The position numbers and the translations under genes were made by a program. Under the pieces are notes generated by a model. That model ran no database searches. It saw only the letters and a list, made by a program, of their open reading frames with translations, and was not told where the DNA came from. Shown one piece after another: positions 42,845-51,227 of a stretch of 64,000 nt of DNA. Positions within the stretch are counted from its first letter, which is position 1; each line of letters opens with the position of its first letter. Location: contig DATJIF010000112.1 of the NCBI GenBank assembly GCA_035493475.1, positions 1 to 64,000 of the forward strand, read 5' to 3'. Origin of the DNA: Actinospica sp035493475 (GTDB lineage Bacteria > Actinomycetota > Actinomycetes > Streptomycetales > Catenulisporaceae).

Positions 42845-43183
42845 GGCCGTTTCATCGTGTCACGCCGGCGGGTCGGACGCTGGCGGATCGCGGTTCTTTC
42901 TGGGAATTCTCAGCATCGCGCGGGCTCGCGGGTGGTCTTTCCGCGCGTCGGCCGCTGGAACACGCGTACGAACCCTGCCACGCGGTGTGGTACCACAGAT
43001 CCGCTGGCCACGGCTGGCGGACGCCCGCGTATCGGGGGCGCCCGGCCGGTTCCGGTTCATTCTTCCAGGGCCCGTAACGCCCGGTCAGGGGCGCGTTCGG
43101 CGGGCGCGCGCTGTCTTGCTGGGCATGCTCGCGGACTGAGATAACTCGCTCCGTGCCGCCGCGAGGGGAGAGGGAGACGAGGC
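42845..43183. promoter_or_regulatory. Divergent region upstream of the lanthipeptide operon
   Basis: About 340 bases without a gene. It holds a perfect 12-base palindrome TGTGGTACCACA at 42986-42997, about 190 bases before the lanKC start. The ribosome site of lanKC is GGGAGACGAGG. No clear -10/-35 pair was identified. Confidence 0.4.
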
Positions 43184-45823
43184 ATGGACAAACGGTACGA
43201 GGCCTATTGCCTGACCGATCCGCTCTTCTACGACCATCCGGCCGGACGGCTGGACGCGGCCGGCGTGTACGAGCACGTCGACCGTCCGGCGCCGCGCGGC
43301 TGGAGCGCGGCCGCGTCCGGCGACTGGTGGCACCTGCTGCCCGATGACCACCGGCTGCCGGAGCAGGGCTGGAAGATCCACGTGTCCGCGACGCCCGAGT
43401 CGGCCGCGGCCGTGCTCGACGCGCTGTGGGAGCACTGCGTGGGCGCGCGGCTGGCGTTCAAGTTCCTGCGCTCGCCCGCCTCGCTGTTCCTGCGCAACTC
43501 CAAGTACGCCGAGCGCGGCTCGTCCGGCAAGTTCGCGACGGTCTACCCCGCGGACGAGGACGAGCTCGAACGCACCCTCAAGCAGCTCGACGACGTGCTC
43601 GCCGGGCAGCCGGGACCGTACATCCTCAGTGATCTGCGGTACGCCGACGGCCCGCTGTACGTGCGCTACGGGGCGTTCACGGCGCGCCGCTGCCAGGACG
43701 CGTCGTCCGGGGAGTCGGTGCCGGCGATCGCGGATCCGAGCGGGCGGCTGGTGCCCGACCAACGCGGGCCGGCGTTCTCTCCCCCGGCGTGGGCGACGCT
43801 GCCCGGTTTCCTGGCCCCGCATCTCGAGGCCCGGCACGCCGCGAGCCTGGCCGGGCTGCCGTACGCGATCGAGAAGGCGCTGCACTTCTCCAACGGCGGC
43901 GGCGTGTACCAGGGCACGGACAAGCGCACCGGCCGCAAGGTCGTGCTCAAGGAGGCCCGGCCGCACGCGGGGCTGATCGGGGACGGCCGGGACGCGGTCG
44001 CCCGCCTGGAGCGCGAACGCGACGTGCTGCGGCTGGTCGCGGGCTGCGGCGCCGGGCCGGAGGTGCTGGACTGGTTCGAGCTCGGCGAGCACCGGTTCCT
44101 GGTGCTCGAGTTCGTCGAGGGCCGCACCCTGAACACGATGTTCAGCGAACGCTTCCCGCTGATCGGCCGCAGCCCGGATCCGGGGGCGGTGCGCGCGTAC
44201 ACGGCGTGGGCGCTCGGGATCCAGGTGAAGGTGGAGAAGGCGATCGCCGCGCTGCACGAGCGCGGGGTGGTGTTCAACGACCTGCACCTGTTCAACATCA
44301 TGGTGCGCCCGGACGACTCGGTGACCCTGATCGACTTCGAGGTCGCGGCGCCGGTCGCGCAGGCCGGGCGGCAGGCCTTGGCCGCGCGCGGGTTCCAGGC
44401 GCCGCGCGGGCTCGCCGGTCCCGCCGTGGACGACTATGCCCTCGCGTGCCTGCGCCTGGCGCTGTTCCTGCCGCTCACGGGGCTGCTGGCGCTGGACCGG
44501 GGCCGGGCGCGGGCGCTGTCGGACGCGATCCGGGGCGAGTTCCCGGGGATACCGTCGGAGTTCCTGGACGACGCGGTGCGCCGGATCACGACGGCCGACC
44601 CGAACGGGCAGCGCACGCCGGCCGCGTTGGACGAGCCGCTGACCGGCGGCGACTGGCCCGGCGTGCGCGACTCGATCAGCGCGGGGATCGCCGCGATGGC
44701 CACGCCCGAGCGCGCCGACCGGCTCTTCCCCGGCGACATCCGGCAGTTCGCGCACGCCGGGGCCGGGCTCGGGATCGCGCACGGGGCGGCCGGGGTGCTC
44801 TACGCCCTGCACGCGACCGGCGCCGAGGTCCCCGACGCGTACGCGCAGTGGCTGCTGCGACGCACCTACGACCCGCCGAAGGACACCCGGCTCGGCTTCT
44901 ACGACGGCGTGCACGGGATCGCGTACGTGCTCGACCTGCTCGGGCACCGGGACGCGGCGCTGCGGCTGGTGGATGCGGCGCTGGCGGAGCGCTGGCAGCG
45001 GCTCGGCCCGGATCTGACGGAGGGTCTGGCCGGGATCGGGCTGAATCTGCTGTACTTCGCCGCGCGCACCGGGGACCGCGGGCTGTACGGCGCGGCGATC
45101 GAGGCGGGCCGGCTGGCGACCGAACTACTGGCGCAGCAGGACGCGGCACGGACCGGGGGCGGTTCCGGCACGCGGGTTTCCGGACCGGCGGGCCGCGCCG
45201 GCCTGCTGCGCGGGGCCAGCGGCCCGGCGCTGCTGTTCCTGCACCTCTACGAGCGCACCGGCGAGCGGGACTGGCTGGTGCGGGCCCGGTCCGCGCTGCG
45301 CATGGACCTCGCGTGCTGCACGCTCTCGGAACGCGACCGGTCGATGCGGGTGAACGAGGGCTGGCGGGCGCTGCCGTATCTCGCCGAGGGCAGCGCCGGG
45401 ATCGGGTTCGTGCTGCGCCGGTATCTGACGCACCGTGACGACGAGCGGTTCCGGGCGGCGGCGGGCGCGATCCGGCGGGCGTCGGCGTCCCGGTTCTACG
45501 CGCAGTCGGGGCTGTTCGCCGGGCGCGCCGGGCTGGCGCTGGCGCTCGCGGACGAGCAGGCGTGGTCGGCGGCCCGGATCGCGGCGGGCGAACAGTTGTT
45601 GACCGACGAGGACGGCTGCGGCGCGCAGGCGTTCGACCAGGCGCGGCGGTTGGCGTGGCACGCGGTCGGGCACCGCGGACGGCTCGCGTTCCCGGGCGAC
45701 CAGCTGCACCGGCTCTCGGCGGACCTGGCGACCGGCGGCGCGGGGGTGCTGCTGGCGATCGGCGCGGTGCTCGGCGAGCCGGGCGCGCACCTGCCGTTCC
45801 TGGGGCCGCGCGCCGCCGCGTGA
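43184..45823 (+). CDS. lanKC: Class III lanthipeptide synthetase LanKC (RamC-like)
   Basis: An 879-residue trifunctional enzyme. The N-terminal lyase region (about 1-200) includes FKFLRSPASLFLRNSKYAERG, the family mark. The Ser/Thr kinase domain (about 220-500) has the lysine in VVLKEARPH, catalytic VVFNDLHLFNIMV and LIDFEV. The C-terminal cyclase-like domain (about 520-879) has HGAAGVLYAL, GFYDGVHGIAYVL, GLAGIGLNLLY and FAGRAGLALAL but lacks the zinc-binding Cys-Cys/His set of LanC, which defines class III. It phosphorylates and eliminates Ser/Thr to dehydroamino acids and forms lanthionine or labionin rings. The precursor gene follows after 75 bases. Confidence 0.95.
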   Translation: MDKRYEAYCLTDPLFYDHPAGRLDAAGVYEHVDRPAPRGWSAAASGDWWHLLPDDHRLPEQGWKIHVSATPESAAAVLDALWEHCVGARLAFKFLRSPASLFLRNSKYAERGSSGKFATVYPADEDELERTLKQLDDVLAGQPGPYILSDLRYADGPLYVRYGAFTARRCQDASSGESVPAIADPSGRLVPDQRGPAFSPPAWATLPGFLAPHLEARHAASLAGLPYAIEKALHFSNGGGVYQGTDKRTGRKVVLKEARPHAGLIGDGRDAVARLERERDVLRLVAGCGAGPEVLDWFELGEHRFLVLEFVEGRTLNTMFSERFPLIGRSPDPGAVRAYTAWALGIQVKVEKAIAALHERGVVFNDLHLFNIMVRPDDSVTLIDFEVAAPVAQAGRQALAARGFQAPRGLAGPAVDDYALACLRLALFLPLTGLLALDRGRARALSDAIRGEFPGIPSEFLDDAVRRITTADPNGQRTPAALDEPLTGGDWPGVRDSISAGIAAMATPERADRLFPGDIRQFAHAGAGLGIAHGAAGVLYALHATGAEVPDAYAQWLLRRTYDPPKDTRLGFYDGVHGIAYVLDLLGHRDAALRLVDAALAERWQRLGPDLTEGLAGIGLNLLYFAARTGDRGLYGAAIEAGRLATELLAQQDAARTGGGSGTRVSGPAGRAGLLRGASGPALLFLHLYERTGERDWLVRARSALRMDLACCTLSERDRSMRVNEGWRALPYLAEGSAGIGFVLRRYLTHRDDERFRAAAGAIRRASASRFYAQSGLFAGRAGLALALADEQAWSAARIAAGEQLLTDEDGCGAQAFDQARRLAWHAVGHRGRLAFPGDQLHRLSADLATGGAGVLLAIGAVLGEPGAHLPFLGPRAAA

Positions 45824-45898
45824 CCACACAGACTCCCCCGGGCCTCGCGCCCGGGGGCGGGGAAACGCAGTATCCGGATACACACCACAGGAGGAACC

Positions 45899-46039
45899 AT
45901 GTCCCTGCTCGACCTGCAGACCCTGGAGACCGTGAGCGAGTCCTGCGACTGCGGCCACGGCGGGCACGGCGGCGAGGGCGGCAGCGAGCTCAGCCTGTTG
46001 CTGTGCGACAGCGCGCTGAGCGTCACGCTCTGTCTGTAG
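45899..46039 (+). CDS. lanA: Class III lanthipeptide precursor (SapB/RamS-like)
   Basis: A 46-residue precursor starting at ATG 45899 with GGAGGA before it. The leader opens MSLLDLQTLE, the conserved LLDLQ recognition motif of LanKC. The C-terminal core has two Ser-x2-Ser-x3-Cys motifs, SELSLLLC and SALSVTLC, ending in Leu, close to the SapB core and the right spacing for two lanthionine or labionin rings. The leader end is unusual: CDCGHGGHGGEGG, with two extra cysteines, two histidines and many glycines. The product is probably an amphipathic surfactant-like or signalling peptide. Confidence 0.95.
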   Translation: MSLLDLQTLETVSESCDCGHGGHGGEGGSELSLLLCDSALSVTLCL

Positions 46040-46067
46040 CCGTCGGTACGGCCTAGCACCGGTACGA

Positions 46068-46114
46068 ACCGCGGTCGGTCTGTGAACCTCCTACGCTCAC
46101 AGGCCGGCCGCGGC
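46068..46114 (+). terminator. Hairpin ending the lanthipeptide operon
   Basis: Arms 46068-46085 and 46097-46114 pair over 17 of 18 positions when G-U pairs are allowed (CCGCGGTCGGTCTGTGA against TCACAGGCCGGCCGCGG), loop of 11 bases, 28 bases after the precursor stop. Confidence 0.6.
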
Positions 46115-46213
46115 TTGCGTGTCAGCCTACGACCATCCGGCGCCGCCCGCTTGAACAGAGATTCGCGTTCATGTTTTTGCCGTGAGCAGGGCTGCGCTTG
46201 GCAGACACTTGAC

Positions 46214-46257
46214 CTTACCCGGCAGTAAGTTGACGGATCGCCAGGCTCCCGTAACTT
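46214..46257 (+). promoter_or_regulatory. Palindrome and putative promoter of the acylase gene
   Basis: CTTAC-CCGGCA-GTAAG (46214-46229) is a TetR-type inverted repeat directly touching a -35-like TTGACG (46230-46235), with TAACTT (46252-46257) 16 bases on as -10. A bound repressor would cover the -35 box. The GTG start is 36 bases further. Confidence 0.4.
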
Positions 46258-46293
46258 CCCGTGCACTCCCACATGCCCCGGGAGGGATAAACA

Positions 46294-49230
46294 GTGCGCT
46301 CCTTCCGCTCCCCATCCCCGCGAACCGGCGGAGGCAGACGCGTGCGCCTGCTCGCCGCCGCGGCCGCCGCCGCCCTCGCCGCGTCGACCGCGACCGGGGT
46401 GGCCACCGCCGCCCCGAACCCCCAGGCCAAGGCCCTCTCGGTCGTCGACGACTGCGGCGGCCGGTGCTACGACATCCTGCCGCCCGGCGAGAACGGCAAC
46501 GAGACCCTCGCCCAGATCCTGCTGTTCAAGGTGTTCGGCACCTACCCGTCGAACAGCGACGACCAGCTCGGCCCGTACCAGAACCTGGTGACCGCCGCGA
46601 CCGGCCTGACCGACTCGCAGATCAACCAGTTCTACAACTCCTCCGCGCTCGGAGTCCCCTCGGCCGACGTGCAGTCCACCGAGTCCCCGGAGACCGGCGT
46701 CACCATCGTGTTCGACGACTCCGGGATCCCGCACATCACCGGCACCACCCGCGCCGAGGCCGAGTACGGCGCCGGATACGCCGGGGCCCAGGAGCGGCTG
46801 TGGGTCATGGACCTGCTGCGCCACCTCGGCCGCGGCGAGCTGACCTCGTTCGCCGGCGGCAACACCGGCAACCAGGCGCTCGAGCAGAACCTGTGGCGCG
46901 GCGCCCCCTACACCGAGGCCGACCTGCAGGCGCAGGTCACCGAACTCGCCGGGGACGGCAGCAACGGCGCGCAGGTCAAGTCCGACATCGACAACTACCT
47001 CGCGGGCATCAACGCGTACATCGCCGCCACCGGACCCTCCGCGGCCGACGACTTCCCCGGCGAGTACGACCTGACCGGCCAGTCGATGTCGCCGTTCACC
47101 GAGACGGACCTGATCGCGATCGCGGACGTCATCGGCGCGCTGTTCGGCAACGGCGGCGGCGAGCAGCTGCAGGCCGCGCTCGTGAAGCAGGCCGCCGAGG
47201 CCGAGTACGGCACCACGGCCGGCGACGCGTTGTTCAACGGGCTGCGCGAGCAGAACGACCCGGAGGCGACGACCACCATCCACGACGGCACCACCTTCCC
47301 GTACGGCGAGGCGACCGGCGAGAACGGTCTCGCGATGCCGGACGCGGGCTCGGTGCAGGCGGTGAACATCGTGCAGAACGCCTCCGGCACGGGAGTCAAC
47401 GCGTCGGTGGTCAAGTCGGCAGCGAAGACCGCGAGCAGCGCGCAGGAGGCCGTGAAGGTCGCCGCGTTGCAGAAGAAGCTCCCGGCGTCGTTGCGCGCCA
47501 ACGCGTCGAAGCTGGTCGGGATGTACAACAAGGGCGCGATGCCCGGCGTCGAGGTTCCGGCGCCCGGCCAGCAGCACCCCGGCATGTCGAACGCGCTGGT
47601 CGTGTCCGGCAAGGACACCGCCTCCGGGAACCCGGTGGCCGTGTTCGGACCGCAGACCGGCTACTTCGCCCCGCAGCTGCTGATGCTCGAAGAGGTCGAG
47701 GGCCCGGGCCTGAGCGCGCGCGGCGCCTCGTTCGCGGGCCTGAACATGTACGTGGAGCTGGGGCGCGGCCCGAGCTACGCGTGGTCCGCGACCTCCGGTG
47801 AGCAGGGCACGTCCGACACGTTCGCCGTGCAGCTGTGCAACACCGACGGCTCGGCCGCGACGACGAGTTCGACCGCGTACCTCGACAACGGCGTGTGCAC
47901 GGCGATGACGAAGCTGACCCGCACGGACTCCTGGAGCCCGACGGTCGCCGACAGCACCGCCGCCGGGTCCTACACCCTGACGATGTACCGGACGAACTAC
48001 GGGCTGGTCGAGTACACGGCGACGATCGGCGGGAAACCCGTGGCGTACACGGTCCAGAGATCGCAGTACATGCACGAGGCGGACTCCGCGATCGGGTTCA
48101 TGCTCTTCAACAACCCGACCCTGATGTCCACCGCGGCCGGGTTCGAGTCGGCCGCCTCGAACGTGAACTTCGACTTCAACTGGTTCTACGTCAACTCCGC
48201 GCATACCGCCTACTACAACTCCGGGCAGAACCCGGTGCGCGCCGCCGGCACGGACCCGAACCTGCCGTTGTGGGGCAACAGCGCGGACGAGTGGGTGAAC
48301 TGGAACCCGGCCACGTACACCGAGTCGGACACGGCCACCTCCGCGCATCCGAACTCGATCGACCAGGACTACTACGTCAGCTGGAACAACAAACAAGCCC
48401 TCGACTACAGCGCGGCCGACGGCGACTTCAGCTGGGGCCCGGTCCAGCGCGTGGACCTGCTCAACACCGGCATCCAGAGCTACCTCGCGACCGGCTCGAA
48501 GTTCACCGAATCCGCCCTGATCAAGGTCATGGAGACGGCGGCGACCACCGACCTGCGCGGCAAAGAGGTGCTGCCGCTGCTGCTGGACGTGATCAACTCC
48601 TCGACGGTGACGAACTCCACCCAGGCGTCGCTGGTGGCGGAGCTGACCACGTGGATGAACGCGGGAAGCAGGATCCTGCCGACCTCCTCCGGCGCGCAGA
48701 CCTTCCAGAACGCGGCGGCGATCCAGCTGATGGACGCCTGGTGGCCGCTGCTGATCCAGGCCGAGTTCCAGTCCGGGATGGGCACGGGCCTGTTCGACGC
48801 GACCATCGCGGACATGCAGGTCAACGAGTCCCCGTCCGGCGGGCAGCAGATCGCGGTGTCCGGCGGCGCGTCGTCCTCGAACGAGGCGCAGCCGCACAAG
48901 GGATCCGCGTTCCAGTTCGGCTGGTGGGGCTACGTCAGCAAGGACCTGCGCAGCGTCCTCGGGCAGTCCGTGACCGATCCGCTGCCGGTGCAGTACTGCG
49001 GCTCCGGCAGCCTCAGCGCCTGCCGCACCGCGCTGCTGAACTCGCTGGTCGCGGCGTCGCAGGAGTCGGCGGCCACGGTCTACCCGGCGGACTCGTACTG
49101 CTCGGCGGGCAACCAGTGGTGCGCGGACAGCATCATCCAGGACCCGCTCGGCGGTATCACGCACGCCGAGACGACCTGGCAGAACCGGCCGACCTACCAG
49201 CAGGTGGTGTCCTTCACCTCCGGCGGCTGA
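46294..49230 (+). CDS. Secreted penicillin-acylase-family Ntn hydrolase
   Basis: A 978-residue exported amidase. The signal peptide (RRVRLLAAAAAAALAAS, cleavage near ATAAP) leads to an alpha-subunit part with GVTIVFDDSGIPHITG and AGYAGAQERLWVMDLLRHLGRG. The beta chain would begin at Ser432 in HPGMSNALVVSG (GSNA-type nucleophile site, autoprocessed; here preceded by Met rather than Gly). GAGASFAGL-like and VNWNP segments follow. Family members hydrolyse penicillins, acyl-homoserine lactones or lipopeptides. GTG start with GGGAGG. It lies next to the lanthipeptide locus, separated by a terminator. Confidence 0.9.
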   Translation: MRSFRSPSPRTGGGRRVRLLAAAAAAALAASTATGVATAAPNPQAKALSVVDDCGGRCYDILPPGENGNETLAQILLFKVFGTYPSNSDDQLGPYQNLVTAATGLTDSQINQFYNSSALGVPSADVQSTESPETGVTIVFDDSGIPHITGTTRAEAEYGAGYAGAQERLWVMDLLRHLGRGELTSFAGGNTGNQALEQNLWRGAPYTEADLQAQVTELAGDGSNGAQVKSDIDNYLAGINAYIAATGPSAADDFPGEYDLTGQSMSPFTETDLIAIADVIGALFGNGGGEQLQAALVKQAAEAEYGTTAGDALFNGLREQNDPEATTTIHDGTTFPYGEATGENGLAMPDAGSVQAVNIVQNASGTGVNASVVKSAAKTASSAQEAVKVAALQKKLPASLRANASKLVGMYNKGAMPGVEVPAPGQQHPGMSNALVVSGKDTASGNPVAVFGPQTGYFAPQLLMLEEVEGPGLSARGASFAGLNMYVELGRGPSYAWSATSGEQGTSDTFAVQLCNTDGSAATTSSTAYLDNGVCTAMTKLTRTDSWSPTVADSTAAGSYTLTMYRTNYGLVEYTATIGGKPVAYTVQRSQYMHEADSAIGFMLFNNPTLMSTAAGFESAASNVNFDFNWFYVNSAHTAYYNSGQNPVRAAGTDPNLPLWGNSADEWVNWNPATYTESDTATSAHPNSIDQDYYVSWNNKQALDYSAADGDFSWGPVQRVDLLNTGIQSYLATGSKFTESALIKVMETAATTDLRGKEVLPLLLDVINSSTVTNSTQASLVAELTTWMNAGSRILPTSSGAQTFQNAAAIQLMDAWWPLLIQAEFQSGMGTGLFDATIADMQVNESPSGGQQIAVSGGASSSNEAQPHKGSAFQFGWWGYVSKDLRSVLGQSVTDPLPVQYCGSGSLSACRTALLNSLVAASQESAATVYPADSYCSAGNQWCADSIIQDPLGGITHAETTWQNRPTYQQVVSFTSGG

Positions 49231-49247
49231 CGGTCGGCGGCTGACGG

Positions 49248-49925
49248 TCAGTCGAGTGGGAGCGCCCGGGCGATCACGTACGCCTGGGCGCTCTTCTCCT
49301 CCCCGACGCGGGCCCGCGTCATCCGCGCGACCGGCTCCAGCCCGGCGGCGGCCAGGTCCTGCTCGACGCGGTCGGGGTGCAGGCGGTAGGCGTGGTAGGA
49401 CAGGCCGCTGTGCCCGTACGCGTCGGTGATCACGCGGCGTTCGTCGGCGCCGATGTGGAACGCGAGCAGCACGTGCCCGCCAGGCTTGACGGCGCGGCGG
49501 AATCCCGCGTACACGGCCGGATGACCGGGCGGCGGGACGTGGATGACCGAGTACCAGGCGACGAGCCCGTCGAGCTGATGCTCCGGCAGGTCAAGCGCCG
49601 TCATCGACCCGACGGTGAACGTCAGGTCCGGGTGGCGGCGCGTCGCCTCGGCGACCATGCCCGGGGACAGGTCGATCCCGGCGGCGTCGAGCCCGAGCCC
49701 GGCCAGGTGCGCGGTGATCCGGCCCGGGCCGCAGCCGACCTCCGTGACGCGCGGGATCCGCCCCGGGGACGCGGCGTGTACGAGTTCGGCGTACAGGCCG
49801 AGGACGGCGCGGTCGTACGGCTGCTGCGCGAGGTGGTCGGCGAGCAGGTCCGCGTAGCTGGCGGCGACGGTGTCGTAGGCGGTGCGCGTGGCGGCCAGGA
49901 ACTCCGGGTCGGCGAGCTCAGACAC
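49248..49925 (-). CDS. SAM-dependent methyltransferase
   Basis: A 225-residue class I enzyme. SAM site VTEVGCGPGRITAHLAGLG, acid in AAGIDLSPGMV, then TFTVGSMTALDLPE, VIHVPPPGHPAVYAGF and PGGHVLLAFHIG. It resembles small-molecule O- or N-methyltransferases of the Methyltransf_25/11 group. GTG start at 49925 lies inside the end of the upstream PPOX gene (eight-base overlap). Substrate unknown. Confidence 0.87.
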   Translation of the reverse strand: MSELADPEFLAATRTAYDTVAASYADLLADHLAQQPYDRAVLGLYAELVHAASPGRIPRVTEVGCGPGRITAHLAGLGLDAAGIDLSPGMVAEATRRHPDLTFTVGSMTALDLPEHQLDGLVAWYSVIHVPPPGHPAVYAGFRRAVKPGGHVLLAFHIGADERRVITDAYGHSGLSYHAYRLHPDRVEQDLAAAGLEPVARMTRARVGEEKSAQAYVIARALPLD

Positions 49926-50382
49926 GCCAGGCCCCGTCGCGCATCAGGGTCCTGCCCTTGAGTTCGTTCTCCTCCCGCCACGCCTGGATGCGCACCGGCG
50001 TGACCTCGAAGAACGCGTACGCGCCGCTCGAACTGGTGTCGCCGCGCGGATCCCACGTGTGCTTCGCCGCGAACGGGTCGGCGACCTCGGCCGGGACCTG
50101 CTCGCTGCTGAACGTGCGCACCCGCCCGTCGATCATCACCACGTCCCGGGTGCCGCCGAGCGCGATCCGCACCGTGCCGCTCCCGGCGAGGTTGCGGCCG
50201 GTCGGGCTGCCGTCCGGGGTCGCGAGCACGAGTACGCTGCCGGTCCACGCGAACGACAGCGGCACCAGCGCCGGTTCCCCGGCCGGGCTGGCCGTGGCGA
50301 CCCACACGTCCTGTTCGGACTCGAGCAGGTGCAGGACGTGCTGCTTGCGGTCGGCGGCGCTGCGCGGCGGCGGAATCGTCAT
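49918..50382 (-). CDS. PPOX-class flavin/F420-dependent protein
   Basis: A 154-residue split-barrel protein: VWVATASPAGEPALVPLSFAW, VLVLATPDGSPTGRNLAG, TVRIALGGTRDVVMIDGRVRTF. FEVTPVRIQAW and the tail of the barrel complete a pyridoxamine-phosphate-oxidase-like fold. These proteins use FMN or F420 for reduction of small molecules. ATG 50382; translational overlap with the methyltransferase suggests a joint function. Confidence 0.82.
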   Translation of the reverse strand: MTIPPPRSAADRKQHVLHLLESEQDVWVATASPAGEPALVPLSFAWTGSVLVLATPDGSPTGRNLAGSGTVRIALGGTRDVVMIDGRVRTFSSEQVPAEVADPFAAKHTWDPRGDTSSSGAYAFFEVTPVRIQAWREENELKGRTLMRDGAWRV

Positions 50383-50467
50383 GCCGATCACGCTAGCAGC
50401 GGCCCCCGACACCGGACGCGGCAAAACAACTTGCCTGATCACGGGGCGGTTTGCTGCACTGAGGAGC

Positions 50468-51214
50468 ATGCTGACCGACACGATGCGGCGCACGTTCCGC
50501 GAGCAGGGTTACGTCGTGGTCCCCAGCGTGCTGACGGACGCTCAGCTCGGCCGCGGCCTCGCGCTCGTCGAGGAACTGCTCGCCGCCGATCCCCCGCCGC
50601 CCGGGCACGTCGGCCAGCTCGCCCGCTGGCCGCGCTTCACCGAGACCGGGGACAACCCGCTGCTCGACTTCTACCGGGAGGTCGGGGTGGCCGAACTCGC
50701 CGCGCAGCTCGTGCGGGAGGACCTGCCGTTGCAGGACCCGGACTTCGCGCAGCTCGCCGTCACCGTCCCGCCGTGGCCGCACCGCCCGGGCGGCCCGCAC
50801 GTCGACGGGATCACCCCGACCCTGCCCGACGGCACTCCCGGCACGTTCACGCTGCTCGCGGGCGTGTGGCTGAGCGACCAGACCGCGCCGTACACCGGAA
50901 ACCTGTGGGTGTGGCCGGGCACGCACCTGCGCGCGGGCGCCTACTTCGCCGAGCACGGCGCGGACGCCCTGGCCCGTGCCGACGAGCTGCGGCCGGGCCC
51001 GTTCCCGGACGTCGAGTGGGGCGAGCCGGTGCAGGCCGCGTGCCCGACCGGGAGCGTGCTGTTCGCGCACTACCTGCTCGGGCACAACTTCGGGGGGCAC
51101 GACGGGCCGGCCGACGCGGCGTGGCGCCGCACGCTCTACTACCGGGTCCGTACCGTCGGGCACAGGCAGCGCTGGCGCACGGTCGTGACCGAGCCGCTGC
51201 ACGAGTTCCAGTGA
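50468..51214 (+). CDS. Phytanoyl-CoA dioxygenase (PhyH)-family protein
   Basis: A 248-residue Fe(II)/2-oxoglutarate-type double-stranded beta-helix protein. FREQGYVVVPSVLTDAQL is the usual PhyH opening; the metal ligands are expected in GPHVDGI (His-x-Asp) and LLGHNFGGHDG (His), and the 2-oxoglutarate arginine in AAWRRTLYYRV. NLWVWPGTHLRAG is a family mark. It could hydroxylate a natural product. It precedes the nucleotidyltransferase by 13 bases. Confidence 0.87.
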   Translation: MLTDTMRRTFREQGYVVVPSVLTDAQLGRGLALVEELLAADPPPPGHVGQLARWPRFTETGDNPLLDFYREVGVAELAAQLVREDLPLQDPDFAQLAVTVPPWPHRPGGPHVDGITPTLPDGTPGTFTLLAGVWLSDQTAPYTGNLWVWPGTHLRAGAYFAEHGADALARADELRPGPFPDVEWGEPVQAACPTGSVLFAHYLLGHNFGGHDGPADAAWRRTLYYRVRTVGHRQRWRTVVTEPLHEFQ

Positions 51215-51227
51215 AGGAGAGCCGCGG

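Noticed and set aside
45496..49164. 1222-codon minus-strand frame across the acylase and lanthipeptide genes
   Set aside because: Low-complexity shadow; the plus strand has a signal peptide and family motifs.
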